Below the pieces are notes generated by a model. It was not told where the DNA came from and did no database searches. It saw only the letters and a program-made list of their open reading frames with translations. The position numbers were made by a program, and so were the translations under genes. Below are positions 6,515 to 14,463 of a stretch of DNA of 48,468 nt, piece by piece (position 1 is the stretch's first letter; every line of letters begins with the position of its first letter). This stretch comes from Actinomadura kijaniata NBRC 14229 (GTDB taxonomy: Bacteria; Actinomycetota; Actinomycetes; Streptosporangiales; Streptosporangiaceae). The stretch is from contig NZ_BCQR01000090.1 of NCBI RefSeq assembly GCF_001552175.1, positions 1 to 48,468 of the forward strand, written 5' to 3'.

Positions 6515-8329
6515 GTGTGCGGGATCGTGGCGTATGTGGGGTCGCAGGACGCGGTGCCGATCGTGCTGGAGGGACTGCAGCGGCTGGAGTACCGGGGATA
6601 TGACTCGGCGGGCCTGGCGGTGCTGGGACGCGGCGGGGCGCTGAAGGTGCGCAAGGCCAAGGGCCGGGTGCGCGAGTGCGCCGAAGGGCTGCCGGCACGG
6701 TTCAAGGGGCCGGTGGGGATCGGGCACACCCGGTGGGCGACCCACGGCGAGCCCAGCGACGCCAACGCCCACCCCCACGTGTCGGGCACGGTGGCGGTGG
6801 TCCACAACGGGGTGATCGAGAACGCCGAGGAACTGCGCGCCAAGCTGGAGGCCCAGGGGGTGGAGTTCTCCTCCGAGACCGACTCGGAGGTGCTGGCGCA
6901 CCTGATCGCCACCTCCGGCGTCCAGGACCTGGCCGAGGCGGTGCGGTCGTCGCTGACGCAGGTGGTGGGGACCTACGGGATCGCGGTGATCGACGCGGCG
7001 CGGCCCGGTGAGTGCGTGGTGGCCCGCAACGGCTCGCCGGTGGTGCTGGGGCTGGGCGACCGCGAGATGTACGCGGCCTCGGACGTGGCGGCGCTGGTGG
7101 GGCACACCCGCCAGGTGGTGCACCTGGACGACGGTGAGCTGGCGGTGCTGTCGGCCTCGGGCTACCGGACGTTCACGCTGGAGGCCACCGCGACGGTCAA
7201 GCAGCCCTCGCGGCTGGAGGGCGAGGCCCAAGCCTACGAGATGGGCGGGCACGCGCACTTCATGGCCAAGGAGATCTCCGAGCAGCCCGAGGTGGTGCGG
7301 CGGGCCCTGCGGGGCCGGCTGGACGGGCGCTTCCACACCGCCCACCTGGGCGGGCTGAACCTGGAGGCGCGCGAGGCGCGCGCGATCCGCCGCGTGAAGA
7401 TCATCGGATGCGGGACGGCGTACTACTCGGGACAGGTGGGCGCCCAGCTGATCGAGGAGCTGGCGCGCATCCCCGCCGACGCCGAACCGGCCTCGGAGTT
7501 CCGCTACCGCAACCCGGTCGTGGAACCCGACACGCTGTATGTGGCGGTCAGCCAGTCCGGGGAGACCTACGACACGCTGGCGGCGGTGCAGGAGCTGCGC
7601 CGCAAGGGCGGCCGGGTGCTGGGACTGGTGAACGTGGTCGGCAGCGCCATCGCCCGCGAGTGCGACGGCGGCATCTACCTGCACGCCGGACCGGAGGTGT
7701 CGGTGGCCTCCACCAAGACCTTCACCGCCACCGGAGTGGCGTTCGCGTTGCTGGCGCTGTACCTGGGACGGATCCGCGACCTGTCACCGGCCGAGGGGGC
7801 GCGCATCGCGGCCGGGCTGCGGGCGCTGCCCGAGCAGATCGAGCAGGTGCTGGCCCAGCAGGAGCACATCGCGCGGGTGGCGCGGGAACTGGCCGAACAC
7901 CGGGCGGCGTTCTTCATCGGCCGGGTACGGGGCTTCCCGGTGGCGCGCGAGGGCGCCCAGAAACTGAAGGAGATCTCCTACCTGCACGCCGAGGCCTACC
8001 CGGCCAGCGAACTCAAGCACGGCCCGCTGGCGCTGATCGACCCGGGACTGCCGACGGTGGCGGTGCTGCCCGACGACGAGCTGCGCGACAAGAACCTCAC
8101 CACGCTGGGAGAGATCGCGGCCCGGCGCGGCCGCACGATCGTGGTGGCGCACTCGCCGGTCCCGGGGCTGCCGCCGCAGGATGTGATCCTGGTGCCGCGC
8201 AACGAACCGGAACTGGACCCCATCCTGATGACGATCCCCCTGCAACTGCTGGCCTACCACGCGGCGTTGACGCTGGGACACGACATCGACCGGCCCCGCA
8301 ACCTCGCCAAGAGCGTGACCGTCGAATAA
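6515..8329 (+). CDS. glmS: Glutamine--fructose-6-phosphate aminotransferase (isomerizing)
   Basis: A 604-aa GlmS, the normal length. The start GTG is followed directly by Cys2 (CGIVAYVG), the N-terminal nucleophile of the class-II glutamine amidotransferase domain (about 1-230; HTRWATHGEPSDANAHPH and HNGVIEN motifs). Two SIS sugar-isomerase domains follow (GCGTAYYSGQVG; SQSGETYDT; ASTKTFTAT), and the end LAKSVTVE is the conserved GlmS tail. It makes glucosamine-6-phosphate for peptidoglycan and other amino sugars in the cytosol. A GAGGGAA ribosome binding site precedes it. No glmS ribozyme is seen upstream. It probably shares a transcript with the small ORF before it. Confidence 0.97.
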   Translation: MCGIVAYVGSQDAVPIVLEGLQRLEYRGYDSAGLAVLGRGGALKVRKAKGRVRECAEGLPARFKGPVGIGHTRWATHGEPSDANAHPHVSGTVAVVHNGVIENAEELRAKLEAQGVEFSSETDSEVLAHLIATSGVQDLAEAVRSSLTQVVGTYGIAVIDAARPGECVVARNGSPVVLGLGDREMYAASDVAALVGHTRQVVHLDDGELAVLSASGYRTFTLEATATVKQPSRLEGEAQAYEMGGHAHFMAKEISEQPEVVRRALRGRLDGRFHTAHLGGLNLEAREARAIRRVKIIGCGTAYYSGQVGAQLIEELARIPADAEPASEFRYRNPVVEPDTLYVAVSQSGETYDTLAAVQELRRKGGRVLGLVNVVGSAIARECDGGIYLHAGPEVSVASTKTFTATGVAFALLALYLGRIRDLSPAEGARIAAGLRALPEQIEQVLAQQEHIARVARELAEHRAAFFIGRVRGFPVAREGAQKLKEISYLHAEAYPASELKHGPLALIDPGLPTVAVLPDDELRDKNLTTLGEIAARRGRTIVVAHSPVPGLPPQDVILVPRNEPELDPILMTIPLQLLAYHAALTLGHDIDRPRNLAKSVTVE

Positions 8330-8389
8330 CCGTCGAACAACCCCCGCCCGCCCCCGCGCGGACACCCTGCCGCCCGCCGGAGACGGCCC

Positions 8390-9028
8390 TCAGGCGGGCA
8401 GCAGGGTGCGGGCCAGGCGGTAGGCCTCCCACAGGTCGGTGCCGCGGTAGTCCAGGGCCGCCAGGTCGGCCAGGTGGTGGTCGGCGTTGACGGCGACGGT
8501 GTGGGACAGGTGGCGAAACAGCGGGGCATCCGACATCGAGTCGCCGTAGGCGACGCAGTCACCGCGGGTCAGGCCGCGCGCGGCCAGCAGACCGTCGGTG
8601 AGGCGGACCTTGTCCTCGGGGGTGAGCACGTCGGCGGGCTCCAGCGGCCCGGTGAAGGGCAGCGGCGGGAAACGGGAGGCCACCACCTCGTCGAACCCCA
8701 GCCCCAGCAGATGCCGGGCGAAGAAGTCCGGGGACATGGTGATGACGGCCGAGTGCTCGCCGCGGGCACGGATGTCGGCGCACACCTCGGCGATCCCGGC
8801 CATCCAGGTCGCGCCCCGGTAGGCGGCGGCGACCTGCTCGGCGGTCAGGTCGCCCCACAGCCGGCGCAGCTCGGCCGAGAAACCACGGGTGTCCAGGGTC
8901 CCGGCGGCGAACCGGTCCTCCAGCTCGCGCAACTGCGGCAGGGTCCCCACCCGGCGCGCCACCTCCAGGCTCGCGGTGGTCCCGGTGAGCAGCGTGCCAT
9001 CCATATCGAAAACGTGCAGAAACGTCAC
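8390..9028 (-). CDS. HAD-superfamily phosphatase (SerB/HAD-IB type)
   Basis: A 212-aa HAD hydrolase. Motif I is FDMDGTLLTG near the N-terminus, motif II is the Thr/Ser in VITMSPDF, motif III is the Lys in TPEDKVRL, and motif IV is YGDSMSDAPLF. The helical cap between motifs I and II and the overall size fit phosphoserine-phosphatase-like (HAD-IB) enzymes. The physiological phosphoester is not evident. The start is taken as GTG 9028, 7 codons before the motif I core; the frame stays open upstream but without a convincing ribosome binding site or homology-like sequence. The gene converges on glmS with a 60-bp gap lacking a strong terminator. Confidence 0.88.
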   Translation of the reverse strand: MTFLHVFDMDGTLLTGTTASLEVARRVGTLPQLRELEDRFAAGTLDTRGFSAELRRLWGDLTAEQVAAAYRGATWMAGIAEVCADIRARGEHSAVITMSPDFFARHLLGLGFDEVVASRFPPLPFTGPLEPADVLTPEDKVRLTDGLLAARGLTRGDCVAYGDSMSDAPLFRHLSHTVAVNADHHLADLAALDYRGTDLWEAYRLARTLLPA

Positions 9029-9144
9029 AAGACGATCATTGTGCTGGTGGAACGGTCCCAACGCGACCGCATTTCCCCTCCGGCCGGGCCGGGAACCGAC
9101 CTGAACCGATCCGAACCGAACCGGCCGGAGCGCCCCCGCCGTTC

Positions 9145-9678
9145 CTACCGTGCCCCGCTGCCCCTGCCGCTCTTGTCGTCCTTGTCGCGCTCGGGCCACA
9201 GGGCGTAGGAGACCAGGATCGCCGCCCAGATCCCCAGCGGCCACACCGGCCAGTAGAACCGCAGCTCACCGTCCCTCAGGCAGGCGATGCCCCAGATCAC
9301 CGTCATGATCAGGGCGCCGCCGCCCCAGTAGCCCCACTCGTTGAACCACTCGCGCTTGTCGGCCTCGGCCCGGGCGGCCCGGCGCGCGGCCTCGGCCCTG
9401 CGCCGGGCCGCCTGCGACTCGGGAAGGTCGGCGGTCAACGGCGCCAGATCGCCCTGGGTGACGGCGGTGGTGGCCGCCTCCAGCCGCCGGTTGTACTCCA
9501 CGGTGTCCAGCGCGCCCTCGGCCAGGGCGTCGCCCAGCCGCTCGATCACGACGTTGCGGTCGCTGTCGGAGGCGCGGATCCGCAAGGGCCCTCCACCGGA
9601 CCGGTCGAGGGGCCGGTCGGCGGATCCGGCGGATCCGGCGGGAGCGGTCGGCGGGGTCGGATCGGGCTGCTGGTCCAT
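9145..9678 (-). CDS. DUF1707 (SHOCT-like) domain membrane protein
   Basis: A 177-aa protein. After a Pro/Ser-rich N-terminus, residues about 32-85 match DUF1707 (LRIRASDSDRNVVIERLGDA, GALDTVEYNRRLEAATTAVT, DLAPLTADLP), a short helical domain common in actinobacteria. A charged Arg/Ala helix follows, then two hydrophobic segments (GALIMTVIWGIACL and VWPLGIWAAILVSYAL) that should span the membrane. The cytoplasmic DUF1707 domain probably mediates protein contacts; the role is unknown. The ATG at 9678 has a GGAAGAG ribosome binding site. The reading frame remains open far upstream but that region is antisense to two real genes. Confidence 0.9.
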   Translation of the reverse strand: MDQQPDPTPPTAPAGSAGSADRPLDRSGGGPLRIRASDSDRNVVIERLGDALAEGALDTVEYNRRLEAATTAVTQGDLAPLTADLPESQAARRRAEAARRAARAEADKREWFNEWGYWGGGALIMTVIWGIACLRDGELRFYWPVWPLGIWAAILVSYALWPERDKDDKSGRGSGAR

Positions 9679-9819
9679 CGGCGGCTCTTCCTGGCGTGCG
9701 GTCCACGGCCGCCGAACGGAACCGACGCCCTGCTGATCGGCGATCGGCTCGGCGGCGTCTCCAGCATCACACGCGGCCGCGGCCGCAGCGTCCTCCAGGG
9801 CGACGAAGCGGCCGTACAT

Positions 9820-9860
9820 CCTTCGGAGGAGGGGGGCACCCCCTACCGAAGGTGGGGGGT
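9820..9860. repeat. Strong GC hairpin with a competing partner strand
   Basis: CCTTCGG (9820-9826) and CCGAAGG (9846-9852) are perfect inverted arms. Inside, a G-run (9827-9836) pairs with ACCCCCT (9838-9844). A second G-run, GGTGGGGGGTG (9851-9861), could instead pair with the same C-run. The element lies in the leader of the DedA gene, between divergent genes. Confidence 0.5.
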
Positions 9861-9915
9861 GCACACGACCGAAGTCCGATGCGCCCACCCCGTCCTGATT
9901 CCTAAGCTCCTCCGC

Positions 9916-10632
9916 ATGGATGCTCTTTTGGATCTTCTGGGGACGGCCGTGGCCTCGCCCTGGTTCTATCTGGCGCTGTTCGCGGTCGCCGCGATCGACG
10001 GGTTCTTCCCCGTGGTGCCCAGCGAAAGCCTGGTGATCACCGCGGGCGTGTATGCGGTGTCGGGACAGCCCGACCCGTTCGCGGTCGTCGCGGTCGCGGC
10101 GCTGGGGGCGTTCGTCGGCGACCACATCTCCTTCCTGATGGGCCGCGCCGGAGGCGGACGGCTGGCACGGTGGCTGCGACCCGGAACCCGGCGGCACCGC
10201 GCGGTCGAATGGGCCAAGGCCACCCTGGCCGAACGCGGCGGACTGATCCTGGTGGTGGCCCGCTACGTGCCCGGCGGCCGCACCGCGGTCACGATGACGA
10301 TGGGCCTGACCGGCTACCGGGCCCGCTCGTTCACCTTCTTCGCCACGATCGCGGCGATCAGCTGGGCGGTGTACGGGACCGTCCTTGGCTATGTGGGCGG
10401 CGCGGCCTTCGAACACGACCCGATCCGCGGCCTGGCGCTGGGCCTGGGCCTGGCGATCGGCGTGACGGTCGTGGTGGAGGCCGTGCGGTGGTGGCGTGCC
10501 CGCCGACGCCGGGCCGCCGGTGCGCAGGACACCGGCAGCGCCGACATCGCCGACGAGACCAGCGCAACCGACCAGAGAGATGATCAAGCCGCCCTGACCC
10601 CCGCGAACATGACATCCTCGACAAAGTCGTGA
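9916..10632 (+). CDS. DedA-family (SNARE-associated) membrane protein
   Basis: A 238-aa DedA/VTT-domain membrane protein. Seen are the family pattern FFPVVPSESLVITAG near residue 35, GALGAFVGDHISFLMGR (the conserved G-x-x-x-G-D segment), and VVARYVPGGRTAVTMTMG, the basic FxRFxPxxR-type motif. About five hydrophobic segments are visible. DedA proteins act as lipid scramblases or flippases, for undecaprenyl phosphate or phospholipids, at the cytoplasmic membrane. The C-terminal ~40 residues are a polar tail. The ATG at 9916 is preferred; an earlier in-frame ATG at 9859 would read through the hairpin. A PAP2 phosphatase follows on the same strand, and both could serve polyprenyl-phosphate or lipid recycling (inference). 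Confidence 0.93.
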   Translation: MDALLDLLGTAVASPWFYLALFAVAAIDGFFPVVPSESLVITAGVYAVSGQPDPFAVVAVAALGAFVGDHISFLMGRAGGGRLARWLRPGTRRHRAVEWAKATLAERGGLILVVARYVPGGRTAVTMTMGLTGYRARSFTFFATIAAISWAVYGTVLGYVGGAAFEHDPIRGLALGLGLAIGVTVVVEAVRWWRARRRRAAGAQDTGSADIADETSATDQRDDQAALTPANMTSSTKS

Positions 10633-10722
10633 ACATAGAGTGAACGATGCGGCCGTCTCCGGGGATCCAACAGGTGAACGACCCCGACGGCGGGGCGGCC
10701 GTTTTCGAGCGTGAGGGAGAGT

Positions 10723-11649
10723 ATGCAAGCGCCAGACTTCAGTGCCGACTGGTACCGCAGCATCACCGAATGGGCCCACGGCATGCCGTCGTGGACCCAC
10801 CCGGTGGCCGAGGTCGGCACCGATGCGGGGCTGCTGTTGTTCGCCGCGTTGTTCGTGGTGGGCTGGTGGCGGGCCCGCACCGCCGACTCGCGGGCGATGG
10901 GCCTGGCGCTGCTGGCCCCGGTGGGAATGGTCACCGCCTACCTGACCAGCGAGATCTCCAAGAGCTTCCTGCAGGAGGAACGCCCCTGCCGCGCGGTCGC
11001 GCACGCGATGAACATCGCCGCCTGCCCCGCCTACGGCGACTGGTCGTTCCCCAGCAACCACTCCACCATCGCCGCCGCCTCGGCCGCCGCGATCGTGGTG
11101 GCCTGGCGCAGGATGGCGCCGCTGGTGCTGCCGCTGGCGGCGCTGATGGCCTTCTCCCGGGTGTACGTGGGGGTCCACTACCCCCACGACGTCGCCGCCG
11201 GGTACCTGCTGGGCGTGATCGTGGCGCCCGTGGTGGCGCTGCTGCTGGTCCGGCTGGTCGCGCCGCTGGTGACGACACTGCGCCGCATGCCGGTCGGGGT
11301 CCTGCTGCTCGGCCCCGCCCCCGCCGCCGTCGCGGCCACCGGCCCCGGTGCGGGCCCCATGACACACGGACCGGCGCACGGACCGGTACACGGGTCGGTA
11401 CACGGCCAGGCGCACGGGTCGGCGCACGGTCGGGGGCCGTCGGGTCAGGGGCCGCTCGGCGCGCCCGGCCGCGGCTGGAACGACCACGACAACCCGGCCG
11501 CGGTGACCATGCCGGACGTGCTGGGCGGCATCCCCGCGCCCCAGCGGCCCGCCCCGCCCCAGCCCGGCCAGCACCCCCAGCCGGTCCACCCTCCCCAGAG
11601 CGGTCACGCCCCCCAGGCCGGAGGACGGCACCGCCGCCCACCCGCCTGA
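10723..11649 (+). CDS. PAP2-family membrane phosphatase with His/Gly repeat tail
   Basis: A 308-aa integral membrane phosphatase. All three PAP2 motifs are present: KSFLQEERP (KX6RP, residues 80-88), PSNH (110-113) and SRVYVGVHYPHD (SRX5HX3D, 145-156), with five to six hydrophobic segments. It should dephosphorylate a lipid phosphate such as undecaprenyl pyrophosphate or phosphatidate on the outer membrane face. The last ~110 residues are a polar tail with HG(P/S)xHG-type repeats and then Pro/Gln-rich sequence. The ATG at 10723 has a GAGGGAG ribosome binding site 3 bases upstream. It ends before a strong shared terminator. Confidence 0.93.
   Translation: MQAPDFSADWYRSITEWAHGMPSWTHPVAEVGTDAGLLLFAALFVVGWWRARTADSRAMGLALLAPVGMVTAYLTSEISKSFLQEERPCRAVAHAMNIAACPAYGDWSFPSNHSTIAAASAAAIVVAWRRMAPLVLPLAALMAFSRVYVGVHYPHDVAAGYLLGVIVAPVVALLLVRLVAPLVTTLRRMPVGVLLLGPAPAAVAATGPGAGPMTHGPAHGPVHGSVHGQAHGSAHGRGPSGQGPLGAPGRGWNDHDNPAAVTMPDVLGGIPAPQRPAPPQPGQHPQPVHPPQSGHAPQAGGRHRRPPA
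11365..11436 (+). repeat. 12-bp tandem repeats encoding a His-Gly-rich tail
   Basis: Six tandem 12-bp units beginning CACGG (11365, 11377, 11389, 11401, 11413, 11425; the last is degenerate) lie in frame in the PAP2 gene. Each unit adds four residues of the His-Gly type. In-frame unit size means copy number can change without a frameshift. Confidence 0.75.
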
Positions 11650-11691
11650 CCTCGCACCCGCCTGACCCCGCACCCGCCACCTTGACACCCC

Positions 11692-11733
11692 ACGGGCCGT
11701 GGTCACCGACCGACATCGGTGACCACGGCCCGT
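11692..11733. terminator. Bidirectional terminator between PAP2 and response-regulator genes
   Basis: ACGGGCCGTGGTCACCGA (11692-11709) and its exact complement (11716-11733) make an 18-bp perfect stem with a 6-base loop between the two converging genes. It should stop transcription from both sides. Confidence 0.85.
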
Positions 11734-11773
11734 CCAACCTTTCCCCGCCCCGGCCCCACCGGTCGCCGGCGGA

Positions 11774-12436
11774 TCAGTCCTTCCTGTGGGTCAGCCCGGC
11801 CTCGTACGCCACGATCGCGGCCTGCACCCGGTTGCGGACCTCCAGCCGCGTCAGGATCGCGCTGACATAGGCCTTCACCGTGCCCTCCACCACCCGCAGC
11901 CGCTCGGCGATCTCGGCGTTGGACAGGCCCTCGCCCACCAGCCCCAGCACCTGCCGCTCCCGCGGGGTGAGCGCCGCCACCCGCCGCCGCGCCGCCGCGT
12001 CCCGCGCCATCCGCCCGCCCCCGTCCAGCCGCCGGATCACCTGATGGGCCACCTGCGGCGACAGATAGGCCGCTCCCCCGGCCACCGCGTGCACCCCGGC
12101 CAGCAGCTCGCGCGGATCCCCCGACTTCAACAGGAAACCGCTGGCCCCACCGGCCAACGCGCGGGCGATGTACTCGTCCTCCCCGAACGTCGTCAACATG
12201 ACCACCCGGGTGCCGGGGGCGACCCGGCCCAGCTCGGCCGCCGCCGCCAACCCGTCCAGCCGGGGCATCCGGATGTCCAGCAACGCCACATCGGGCCGGT
12301 GCGCCAACACCGACTCCACCGCCTGGTGCCCGTCGGCGGCCTCGGCGACCACCTCGATCCGCGGATCGGACTCCAGGATCGCCCGCACCCCCGCCCGGAT
12401 CATCGCCTCGTCGTCGGCCAGCAGCACCCGGACCAT
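11774..12436 (-). CDS. NarL/LuxR-type response regulator (system 1)
   Basis: A 220-aa response regulator. The receiver domain has the acidic pair in LLADDE, phospho-acceptor Asp54 in ALLDIRMP, the Thr in MLTTF and the Lys in FLLKSGDP. Residues about 150-215 are a LuxR/GerE helix-turn-helix (LTPRERQVLGLVGEGLSNAE, then VEGTVKAYVSAIL). It is transcribed after the histidine kinase gene. The ATG at 12436 follows a GGGGAGGGGA ribosome binding site. A GTG at 12526 in the same frame would give a GTGA overlap with the kinase stop and a 30-residue repeat-encoded N-terminal extension, so the start is not fully certain. Confidence 0.93.
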   Translation of the reverse strand: MVRVLLADDEAMIRAGVRAILESDPRIEVVAEAADGHQAVESVLAHRPDVALLDIRMPRLDGLAAAAELGRVAPGTRVVMLTTFGEDEYIARALAGGASGFLLKSGDPRELLAGVHAVAGGAAYLSPQVAHQVIRRLDGGGRMARDAAARRRVAALTPRERQVLGLVGEGLSNAEIAERLRVVEGTVKAYVSAILTRLEVRNRVQAAIVAYEAGLTHRKD

Positions 12437-12460
12437 CCCGTCCCCTCCCCAACGTTCACC

Positions 12461-12520
12461 ATCACCAGCCCTACCACCAGCCCTACCACCGGTCCTGTCA
12501 CCAGCCCTGTCACCGGCCCC
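12461..12520 (-). repeat. Five 12-bp tandem units between kinase and regulator
   Basis: Five 12-bp units of the form (A/G)(T/C)CACC(A/G)G(C/T)CC(T/C) fill most of the 86 bp between the kinase stop and the response-regulator ATG (12461, 12473, 12485, 12497, 12509). They are in frame with the regulator if the upstream GTG is used. Confidence 0.65.
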
Positions 12521-12522
12521 GG

Positions 12523-14385
12523 TCACCGCGTTCCGTCCGATCGCGGGTCCTGGTCGTCGCGCGGCGTCTCCACCACGGCCGTGTGGAAGGCGTCCTTGTG
12601 CGACAGCCGGTCCCCGGTGAAGCACAACCGGTAGATCATGCCCAGTCCCAGCAGGTTGGCGTCGGGCCGGTAGTACCGGCACTCGGCCCCCGGCGGCTCG
12701 GGCACCGACACCCGGTGGGCGTCGGAGCTCATCACCTGCCGGTCGGGCAGCACCGGCTGCACCCGCGCCCGCTCCTGCCCCACGTGCAGCGCCGCGAAGT
12801 CGGCCGGACGCAGCACCGAGTTCATCGTGGCGTGCACGTAGTAGCCGACCATCACCGTGGCCAGCACCGCCAGCAGCCCCGCCGGAACCATGATCACATC
12901 GGCCAGGCCGCGGCGCACCCGCCGCCGCTCCCGCGCCAGCACCAACGCCGACTCCGACACCCCGCCCGGCACCTGCGATCCCCCGGCGGCCACGCCGCCC
13001 CGGTCGGCGACCCGCGCGGGCACCTGCTCCGCTGCCTGCTCCGACGCCTGTTCTGCTGCCTGGTCTGCTGTCTGGTCGGGGTGGCGCAGCGGTGGCGTGG
13101 CGGGCAGGTCGGCCACCACCTGGAACCCGCCGTCGCCGGTCGGCCCCGCCCGCAGCGTCCCGCCCGCGACCCGGACCCGTTCGGCCAGCCCCGTCAGCCC
13201 GTGCCCGCCACCTGCCAGCACCGTCCCCTCATCGGCGGCAGGACCGTTCACGATCTCCACCCGCAGCCCGCCATGTCCGTCGTGCCCGCCGTCCAGCCGC
13301 ACCGCCACGGCCGCGCCCGGCGCGTGCTTGACCGCGTTGGTGATCGCCTCCTGCACCACCCGGTACACCGCCAACGCCGCCATCGGCGCCACCGCCGCGG
13401 CCGCCACCTCGCCCGCCACCTCGCCCGCCAGGGTGACCCGCACCCCCGAGGACCGGGCCCGCTGCACCAGCTCGGCGACCCCCTCCGCCACGCCCTCGGC
13501 CGCAGGACGCACCGGCCCGCCCCCCTGCGGCGCCGCTCCGGCGTCCTCCCGCAACACCCCGATGATCTCCCGCAGGTGCGCGGTCGCCTCCGCCGCGCCC
13601 GCCCGCAGCTCGGCCGCCGCCCTCCGGTGGCGCTCCTCCAGCCCTGGCGCCACCTGCAACGCCCCCGCCCGCACCGCGATCAACGCCAGTTCGTGGCCCA
13701 GCGAGTCGTGCATCTCCTGGGCGATCCGCGCCCGCTCCCGCAACCGCTCCCGCTCGGCCGCGATCCGCTGCTCGCGCTCCAGCTGCTCGGCCCGCTGCCA
13801 TCCGGCGTACACCAGCTGCTGGTACTGCCGCCAGGCCCGGCCCGCCAGCCACGGCAGCACCCCCAGCAGCACCAGCCACACCGTCAGCGGGAACCACACC
13901 GTCACGCTCACCCCGCGCGCCAGGTTCAGCGTCGCGCCGCCCAGCAGGATCAGCACGAACACCCACAGCACCGGCCGCGCCGCCTGCGTGCGCCGCCCCG
14001 CCAGATAGGCCATCACCGGGAAGGCGAACACGAAGTTGCCGTGCAACGGCAGCGCCAGCGACATCAGCAGCAGCGCCGCCACCGGGAACGCCCGCGCCAC
14101 CAGCACCGCGGCCGCCACCATCGCCAGCCCCGCCGCCTGCGCCCACCAGGCGGCCGTCATCCGCACCGGCAGGAACGTCCCCGCCACCACCGGCACCGCC
14201 AACCCCAGCCCCAGCAGCGCATCGGCCCACACCGCGCGGCGCGACGGCCGCGCCACCGCCCCGCGCACCACCCCCACCACGTCCACCGGACCCGCCCCAC
14301 CGGGGCGCACCGTACGGGAAAGGGCGTGAGGCGCCGCGCGAAGCCGGGTGACCAGGCCATCGCGCAGCCGAGCAGGGCCGTTCAT
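12523..14385 (-). CDS. DesK/NarL-type sensor histidine kinase with extra C-terminal membrane domain
   Basis: A ~620-aa kinase. Residues about 55-180 hold four to five membrane segments. The HisKA_3 dimerisation helix carries His226 in EMHDSLGHELALI; the ATPase domain has the N-box in ITNAVKHAP and the G-box GGHGLTGLAERV. After a Gln/Ala-rich spacer (TADQAAEQASEQAAEQV) comes an extra membrane span (about 497-519, MVPAGLLAVLATVMVGYYV) and a ~100-residue outside domain with two Cys (ECRYYRP, RLCFTG). This is not part of the normal kinase plan. The start may be ATG 14385 or GTG 14394; neither has a clear ribosome binding site. Its partner regulator follows. Confidence 0.92.
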   Translation of the reverse strand: MNGPARLRDGLVTRLRAAPHALSRTVRPGGAGPVDVVGVVRGAVARPSRRAVWADALLGLGLAVPVVAGTFLPVRMTAAWWAQAAGLAMVAAAVLVARAFPVAALLLMSLALPLHGNFVFAFPVMAYLAGRRTQAARPVLWVFVLILLGGATLNLARGVSVTVWFPLTVWLVLLGVLPWLAGRAWRQYQQLVYAGWQRAEQLEREQRIAAERERLRERARIAQEMHDSLGHELALIAVRAGALQVAPGLEERHRRAAAELRAGAAEATAHLREIIGVLREDAGAAPQGGGPVRPAAEGVAEGVAELVQRARSSGVRVTLAGEVAGEVAAAAVAPMAALAVYRVVQEAITNAVKHAPGAAVAVRLDGGHDGHGGLRVEIVNGPAADEGTVLAGGGHGLTGLAERVRVAGGTLRAGPTGDGGFQVVADLPATPPLRHPDQTADQAAEQASEQAAEQVPARVADRGGVAAGGSQVPGGVSESALVLARERRRVRRGLADVIMVPAGLLAVLATVMVGYYVHATMNSVLRPADFAALHVGQERARVQPVLPDRQVMSSDAHRVSVPEPPGAECRYYRPDANLLGLGMIYRLCFTGDRLSHKDAFHTAVVETPRDDQDPRSDGTR

Positions 14386-14422
14386 GCCCGCCACGCTACA
14401 AGCGCGCGATCACCGTCGGCAC

Positions 14423-14434
14423 TGACGAAAGTCA
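14423..14434. promoter_or_regulatory. TGAC-GAAA-GTCA dyad between the two kinase genes
   Basis: A 12-bp palindrome, TGAC-N4-GTCA, sits in the 78-bp gap between the two diverging kinase genes. NarL-type response regulators bind short inverted repeats, so autoregulation by one or both systems is plausible (inference). Confidence 0.45.
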
Positions 14435-14463
14435 CCCCCGGCCTCCTCCGATACGGTGGGGCC

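Noticed and set aside
9679..11706. Minus-strand upstream extension of the DUF1707 frame
   Set aside because: It is antisense to the DedA and PAP2 genes; the ATG at 9678 has a ribosome site.
12583..14463. Plus-strand extension of the second kinase upstream to 12583
   Set aside because: This stretch is antisense to the first kinase and has His/Arg/Pro-rich sequence without domains; the real kinase starts at GTG 14464.
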